Shown in pieces: positions 60,060 through 64,000 of a stretch of DNA of 64,000 bases. A program made the position numbers and the translations under genes. Position 1 is the first letter of the stretch. Each line of letters starts with the position of its first letter. Source of the DNA: Streptomyces sp. NRRL F-5123. GTDB lineage: Bacteria; Actinomycetota; Actinomycetes; Streptomycetales; Streptomycetaceae. Below the pieces are notes generated by a model, which searched no databases, was not told the DNA's origin, and was given only the letters and a program-made list of their open reading frames with translations. Location: the NCBI RefSeq assembly GCF_000721495.1, contig NZ_JOHY01000019.1:42866-106865 (forward strand). The letters are read 5' to 3'.

Positions 60060-61919
60060 ATGTCCCGTCCCTCCGCACCCCCCGCGTCACCCGCACTCAC
60101 CGCCCCCGCGGCGCAGCCCGGCAGCGGCTCGCCCGCCGCCGCGCCCCTCTCCGTCGTCGCCGTCGTGGGCCTGGGCACCATGGGCACCGGCATCGCCGAG
60201 GTCATGACCCGGGCCGGCCACGAGGTCATCGGCGTGGACACCGACCCCGGCGCCGCCCGCCGCGCCGTCGCCGCCCTGGAGCGCTCGACGGCCCGCGCGG
60301 TGGAGCGCGGGCGCTGCACCGGCGGCGAGCGGGCCGACGCGCTCGCCCGCTTCCGCACCTTCCCCGACCTGCGGGCGGCCTCGGCCGCCGACCTGGTCGT
60401 CGAGGTCGTCGACGAGCGCTACGACATCAAGCGGGACGTCATCACGGCCCTGGACCGGCTGGCCAAGCCGGAGGCGATCCTCGCGACCGGCACCAACGCG
60501 CTGTCCGTGACCCGACTCGCGGCCGAGACCGGCCGCCCGGACCGGGTGCTGGGCCTGCACTTCTTCGCGCCCGCGCCGGCCATGAAGCTGGTCGAGGTCG
60601 TCTCCACCGTGCTGACCTCGCCGCAGACCACCGCGGCGGTCACCGCACTGGTGCGCAGCCTCGGCAAGGAGCCGGTCCCGGTCGGCGACCGCCCCGGGTT
60701 CATCGCCGACGGCCTGCTGTTCGGCTACCTCAACCAGGCCGCCGCGATGTACGAGGCTCGCTACGCGACCCGGGAGGACATCGACGCGGCGATGCGGCTG
60801 GGCTGCGGCCTGCCGATGGGCCCGCTCGCGCTGCTGGACCTGATCGGCATCGACACCGCCACGACCGTGCTGGACGCGATGTACGAGGCGACCCGGGACC
60901 GGCTGCACTCCCCCGCGCCCGTGCTGCGCCAGCTCGCCGCGGCGGGGCTGCACGGCCGCAAGTCGGGCCGCGGCTTCTACCGCTACGAGGCACCGGGCAG
61001 CTCCGCGGTCGTGCCCGAGCCCCGCACCCAGGACGGTGCGGCCGGACCCGCCGCCCCCGGGCGCGAGGTCCGCACGGTGGGCGTGGCCGGGTCCGGGACG
61101 ATGGCGACGGGCATCGCCGAGGTCTTCGCCAAGGCGGGCTTCCCCGTGCGGCTGGCTGCGCGCAGCCCGGAGAAGGCCGAGCGGGCGGTCGCGCGGGTCG
61201 CGGCGGCGCTGGACCGCGCGGTGGCCAGGGGGCGGCTGGACGCCGGGCAGCGGGACGCCGCGGCGGCGCTGGTGACGCCCGCCGCGTCGTACGACGACCT
61301 GGCGACGGCCGACCTGGTGGTGGAGGCGGTGGCCGAGGACCTGTTCGTCAAGCAGGAGCTCTTCCGGACGCTGGACAAGGTGTGCCGGCCCGGTGCGGTG
61401 CTGGCGACGACGACGTCCTCGCTGCCGGTGGTGGCGATCGCCCGGGCGACCGGGCGCCCGCAGGACGTCGCCGGGATGCACTTTTTCAACCCGGCGCCGG
61501 CCATGAAGCTGGTCGAGGTCGTCTCCACCGTGCTGACCGGCGACGACGTGCGGGCCACCCTGCACGGGGTGTGCGCGAGATTGCGCAAGCACCCGGTGGA
61601 CTGCGGCGACCGCGCGGGCTTCGTCGTCAACGCGCTGCTCTTCCCGTACCTGAACAACGCCGTGAAGATGCTCCAGGACCACTACGCGAGCGTGGAGGCG
61701 ATCGACGCGGCGATGAAGCTCGGCGGCGGCTATCCCATGGGGCCCTTCGAGCTGCTGGACGTGGTGGGCCTCGACGTGTCGCTGGCGATCGAGCAGGTGT
61801 TGCACGACGAATTCCGCGACCCGGGCCTGGCGCCCGCGCCGCTGCTGGAGCATCTGGTGTCCGCGGGGTGCCTGGGCCGCAAGACCGGCCGCGGCTTCCG
61901 CGAGTATGCCCGCCGCTGA
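60060..61919 (+). CDS. doubled 3-hydroxyacyl-CoA (3-hydroxybutyryl-CoA) dehydrogenase
   Basis: A 619-residue protein made of two tandem HAD units, each with a Rossmann GxGxxG (VGLGTMGTG at the first, VAGSGTMATG at about 343 for the second), a HFFAP/HFFNP catalytic histidine segment and a GPLALLD/GPFELLD C-terminal helix. It oxidises 3-hydroxyacyl-CoA with NAD(P), supplying acetoacetyl-CoA or, in reverse, crotonyl-CoA precursors. The next genes are TetR and ccr, so it likely serves the ethylmalonyl-CoA pathway. ATG 60060 has TGGAG upstream. Confidence 0.9.
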   Translation: MSRPSAPPASPALTAPAAQPGSGSPAAAPLSVVAVVGLGTMGTGIAEVMTRAGHEVIGVDTDPGAARRAVAALERSTARAVERGRCTGGERADALARFRTFPDLRAASAADLVVEVVDERYDIKRDVITALDRLAKPEAILATGTNALSVTRLAAETGRPDRVLGLHFFAPAPAMKLVEVVSTVLTSPQTTAAVTALVRSLGKEPVPVGDRPGFIADGLLFGYLNQAAAMYEARYATREDIDAAMRLGCGLPMGPLALLDLIGIDTATTVLDAMYEATRDRLHSPAPVLRQLAAAGLHGRKSGRGFYRYEAPGSSAVVPEPRTQDGAAGPAAPGREVRTVGVAGSGTMATGIAEVFAKAGFPVRLAARSPEKAERAVARVAAALDRAVARGRLDAGQRDAAAALVTPAASYDDLATADLVVEAVAEDLFVKQELFRTLDKVCRPGAVLATTTSSLPVVAIARATGRPQDVAGMHFFNPAPAMKLVEVVSTVLTGDDVRATLHGVCARLRKHPVDCGDRAGFVVNALLFPYLNNAVKMLQDHYASVEAIDAAMKLGGGYPMGPFELLDVVGLDVSLAIEQVLHDEFRDPGLAPAPLLEHLVSAGCLGRKTGRGFREYARR

Positions 61920-62025
61920 ACGCCCCGGACGCCCTCGCCGGACACCCGCCGGGGACACGGGCCCTGCCTGGGGCTCTTTTCCCCCGGGTGCCGGGCGGGG
62001 CGGTCCGCCGTGTTACGTTCCCCAC

Positions 62026-62817
62026 ATGCCCCAGTCCGCGAAGTCCGGCGTCCCCGAGGGCGCGATCGTCCCCCGCGCCGCCGCCCAGCGGCAGCGCGTA
62101 CGGCAGGATCTGGCGGCGGCCGCGATGCACCTGTTCGCCACGCAGGGCTACGAGGCCACGACCGTCGACGAGATCGCCGCGGCGGCGGGCGTGGCGCGGC
62201 GCACGTTCTTCCGGCACTTCCGCTCCAAGGAAGAGGCCATCTTCCCCGACCACGACGACACCCTGGTGCGCGTGCAGGCGGTGCTGGACTCCGCCGACCC
62301 GCACGAGCACCCGCTCGACACGGTGTGCCGCGGCATCACCGAAGTGCTGCGGATGTACGCGCAGTTGCCCGAGGTGTCGGTCGAGCGCTACCGGCTGACA
62401 CGCGAGGTGCCGACGCTGCGGGAGCGCGAGATCGCGTCGGTGGCCCGTTACGAGCGCCTCTTCACCCGCTATCTGCTGGGCCACTTCGACGAGAGCGCGC
62501 AAGGGTACGGCGACGACGACCCGCTGCTCGCCGAGGTCGCGGCCTCCGCGGTGGTGGCCGCGCACAACCACGTGCTGCGGCGCTGGCTGCGGGCGGACGG
62601 CAAGGGCGACGTGGAGGCGCAACTGGAGCACGCCTTCGACGTCATCAAGGCGACCTTCGGCACGGGCATCGGGGCCGGCCGGATACCGTCCCGCGGTGCG
62701 GCCCACCGGCCCGCGACGGTGACCCGGCAGGACGAGGTCGTGGTCGCGGTGGCGCGTACGGACGCCTCGCCCGCGCAGATCCTGCGCAGCATCGAGGAAG
62801 CCCTCCGCAGGGCCTGA
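62026..62817 (+). CDS. TetR-family regulator of the ccr locus
   Basis: A 263-residue protein with the N-terminal HTH (VRQDLAAAAMHLFATQGYEATTVDEIAAAAGVARRTFFRHFRSKEEAIF) and the C-terminal TetR_C_31-like region. It lies between the dehydrogenase and ccr genes and a strong terminator ends it. The operator candidates in the ccr promoter are its probable binding sites. Known for the Streptomyces ccr locus: a TetR gene is often adjacent; the effector (possibly a CoA ester) is inferred. Confidence 0.9.
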   Translation: MPQSAKSGVPEGAIVPRAAAQRQRVRQDLAAAAMHLFATQGYEATTVDEIAAAAGVARRTFFRHFRSKEEAIFPDHDDTLVRVQAVLDSADPHEHPLDTVCRGITEVLRMYAQLPEVSVERYRLTREVPTLREREIASVARYERLFTRYLLGHFDESAQGYGDDDPLLAEVAASAVVAAHNHVLRRWLRADGKGDVEAQLEHAFDVIKATFGTGIGAGRIPSRGAAHRPATVTRQDEVVVAVARTDASPAQILRSIEEALRRA

Positions 62818-62844
62818 GTTCCGCTCTTCGAGAAGACCCTGCTC

Positions 62845-62875
62845 AGCGGCCGTCCGGATCACCCGGACGGCCGCT
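62845..62875 (+). terminator. intrinsic terminator of the TetR gene
   Basis: A perfect 13-bp stem, AGCGGCCGTCCGG (62845-62857) pairing with CCGGACGGCCGCT (62863-62875), 5-base loop, and a TGTTGC tail. It separates the TetR gene from the ccr promoter. Confidence 0.8.
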
Positions 62876-62918
62876 GTTGCCTGCCGCCTCGCGCGGGGTG
62901 ACACTGAAAAGAAAAATA

Positions 62919-62961
62919 TGGCACGCAGTGTCTTTACGACTGGCACGCGGTGCCATACGGT
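62919..62961 (+). promoter_or_regulatory. ccr promoter with two TGGCAC-N3-GTGCCA operators
   Basis: TGGCACGCAGTGTCT (62919-62933) and the perfect palindrome TGGCACGCGGTGCCA (62941-62955) lie 22 bp apart. A -35 TTTACG (62933-62938), 17-bp spacer and -10 TACGGT (62956-62961) put site 2 exactly in the spacer. An A-rich run (62907-62917) upstream may be an UP element. The transcript would have about 245 bases of leader before ccr, with no open frame. Confidence 0.6.
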
Positions 62962-63214
62962 AGCCCCAGTCCGGGCGGACGGCCCGCGGTGACCCCCCGC
63001 AGGCCGGCTGTCTCCCCTGGCCCGGACGCCTGCGTCACAGGCCCTCCGCGCCACCGCGCGGTTCCTTCGCTCCACCCGTTCCGTCCCCGTCCACGCCGGA
63101 CCGACGACGGCACCCTCACCCCACCCGACCCCAGCGTTCCCCCCACGTTCCGCCGCAGCCGCCGTCCGGCGGCCCGCGGCGCGGCGGCGGAACGCTTCGC
63201 CGGAGGCGAGTCAC

Positions 63215-64000
63215 ATGAAGGAAATCCTGGACGCCGTGATCGCGGCCGAAGGCCCCCGCAGCAGCGCCGACTTCGCGGCACTGCCGCTCCCCGAGTCCTA
63301 CCGCGCGGTCACCGTGCGCAAGGACGAGGCGGAGATGTTCTCCGGCCTGGCCACCCGCGACAAGGACCCGCGCCGCTCGCTGCACCTGGACGAGGTCCCG
63401 GTGCCGGAGGTCGGCCCCGGCGAGGCCCTGGTCGCCGTGATGGCCAGCTCGGTCAACTACAACTCGGTCTGGACGTCCATCTTCGAGCCCGTCCCGACCT
63501 TCGCCTTCCTGGAGCGCTACGGCCGCACCTCCCCGCTCGGCAAACGGCACGACCTGCCCTACCACGTCATCGGCTCCGACCTCGCGGGCGTCGTCCTGCG
63601 CACCGGCCCCGGCGTGAACAAGTGGCGCCCCGGCGACCGGGTCGTGGCGCACTGCCTGAGCGTCGAGCTGGAGTCGGCCGACGGGCACGACGACACCATG
63701 CTCGACCCCGAGCAGCGCATCTGGGGCTTCGAGACCAACTTCGGCGGCCTGGCCGAGATCGCCCTGGTCAAGTCCAACCAGCTGATGCCCAAGCCGGAGC
63801 ACCTGAGCTGGGAAGAGGCCGCCGCCCCCGGCCTGGTCAACTCCACCGCCTACCGGCAGCTGGTCTCCCGCAACGGCGCCGGGATGAAGCAGGGCGACAA
63901 CGTCCTGATCTGGTGCCGGGCGATGGGCGCCGAGGCCGTCATCGACCGCAGCGCCGAGGGCTACCGCTTCTGGCGCGACGAGCACACCCAGGACCCCAAG
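63215..64000 (+). CDS. ccr: crotonyl-CoA carboxylase/reductase, 3' partial, missing NADPH-loop segment
   Basis: The first 262 residues of Ccr (usual length about 445). MKEILDAVIAAEG, VMASSVNYNSVWTSIFEPVPTF, GSDLAGVVLRTGPGVNKWRPGD and WGFETNFGGLAEIALVKSNQLMPKPEHL are near-invariant in the family. It reductively carboxylates crotonyl-CoA to ethylmalonyl-CoA with NADPH. After NVLIW the text jumps to CRAMGAEAVIDR; in other Ccr proteins about 33 residues, including the NADPH-binding GASGGLG, lie between these. The jump is in frame at W233-C234 (63911-63916). If real, the enzyme is dead or altered; if not, it is an assembly or data error. GGAGG precedes the ATG. The 3' end lies beyond the window. 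Confidence 0.9.
   Translation, partial: MKEILDAVIAAEGPRSSADFAALPLPESYRAVTVRKDEAEMFSGLATRDKDPRRSLHLDEVPVPEVGPGEALVAVMASSVNYNSVWTSIFEPVPTFAFLERYGRTSPLGKRHDLPYHVIGSDLAGVVLRTGPGVNKWRPGDRVVAHCLSVELESADGHDDTMLDPEQRIWGFETNFGGLAEIALVKSNQLMPKPEHLSWEEAAAPGLVNSTAYRQLVSRNGAGMKQGDNVLIWCRAMGAEAVIDRSAEGYRFWRDEHTQDPK

Noticed and set aside
1..64000. tRNA, rRNA, CRISPR or intact transposase genes
   Set aside because: None of the expected sequence patterns was seen on either strand by eye; short ncRNAs cannot be excluded.

Overview
The window is high-GC actinobacterial DNA and almost certainly comes from a Streptomyces chromosome. The evidence is strong G/C preference at third codon positions, many GTG starts and 4-base start/stop overlaps, mycothiol- and F420-era actinobacterial families, a SpoIIE-type phosphatase with PAS/GAF/ATPase domains, a Ccr-type crotonyl-CoA carboxylase/reductase next to a doubled 3-hydroxyacyl-CoA dehydrogenase, Streptomyces-style dispersed GC repeats, and only one TTA (bldA-dependent) codon noticed. 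No rRNA, tRNA, CRISPR array, prophage or intact transposase was seen. About 55 protein genes cover most of the sequence.

Region by region: 1-459 is the 3' end of an acyl-CoA synthetase gene. 488-8266 (minus strand) is a three-gene cassette: a two-TM SLATT/DUF4231-type protein, a 1668-residue EccC/FtsK-like multi-ATPase protein with a C-terminal AAA module, and an NTPase-metallophosphoesterase fusion. It looks like a conflict (defence) system and is the strongest candidate for something undescribed. 8.4-30.5 kb holds housekeeping and accessory metabolism: aldo/keto reductase, methyltransferases, a Clp-N/HTH regulator sharing a twin-operator promoter region with a TetR gene, an SDR, a membrane phosphodiesterase, two UlaG-type metallo-hydrolases, DedA, an aminotransferase-like protein without a catalytic lysine, HAD phosphatase, SseB-like protein, RNA ligase, DUF5107/TPR protein, a lipoprotein with a TTA codon, ankyrin protein, allantoicase and AraC regulator. 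30.8-43.7 kb holds enoyl-CoA hydratase, an XRE-cupin regulator divergent from azlCD with matching operators, a secreted phosphoinositide phospholipase C, L,D-transpeptidase, an ArsR-DHFR-like-SRPBCC operon, a Mut7-C protein, TrmO, exonuclease III and an M14 peptidase.

43.7-50.3 kb has a repeat-rich gap, a MITE-like inverted-repeat element, and a tightly coupled minus-strand peptidase group (methyltransferase, M55 D-aminopeptidase, M20, S9, S66) suited to breaking down cell-wall or D-amino-acid peptides. 50.4-59.7 kb has the SpoIIE phosphatase, a polytopic membrane protein, an MFS exporter fused to three beta-sandwich domains, an SRPBCC protein and a radical SAM protein behind a LexA-like box. 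60-64 kb is the start of the ethylmalonyl-CoA locus: doubled 3-hydroxyacyl-CoA dehydrogenase, TetR regulator, a promoter with two operator-like palindromes, and ccr, which runs off the window and lacks the segment carrying the NADPH-binding glycine loop.

Product names rest on reading motifs by eye. No database search was possible.
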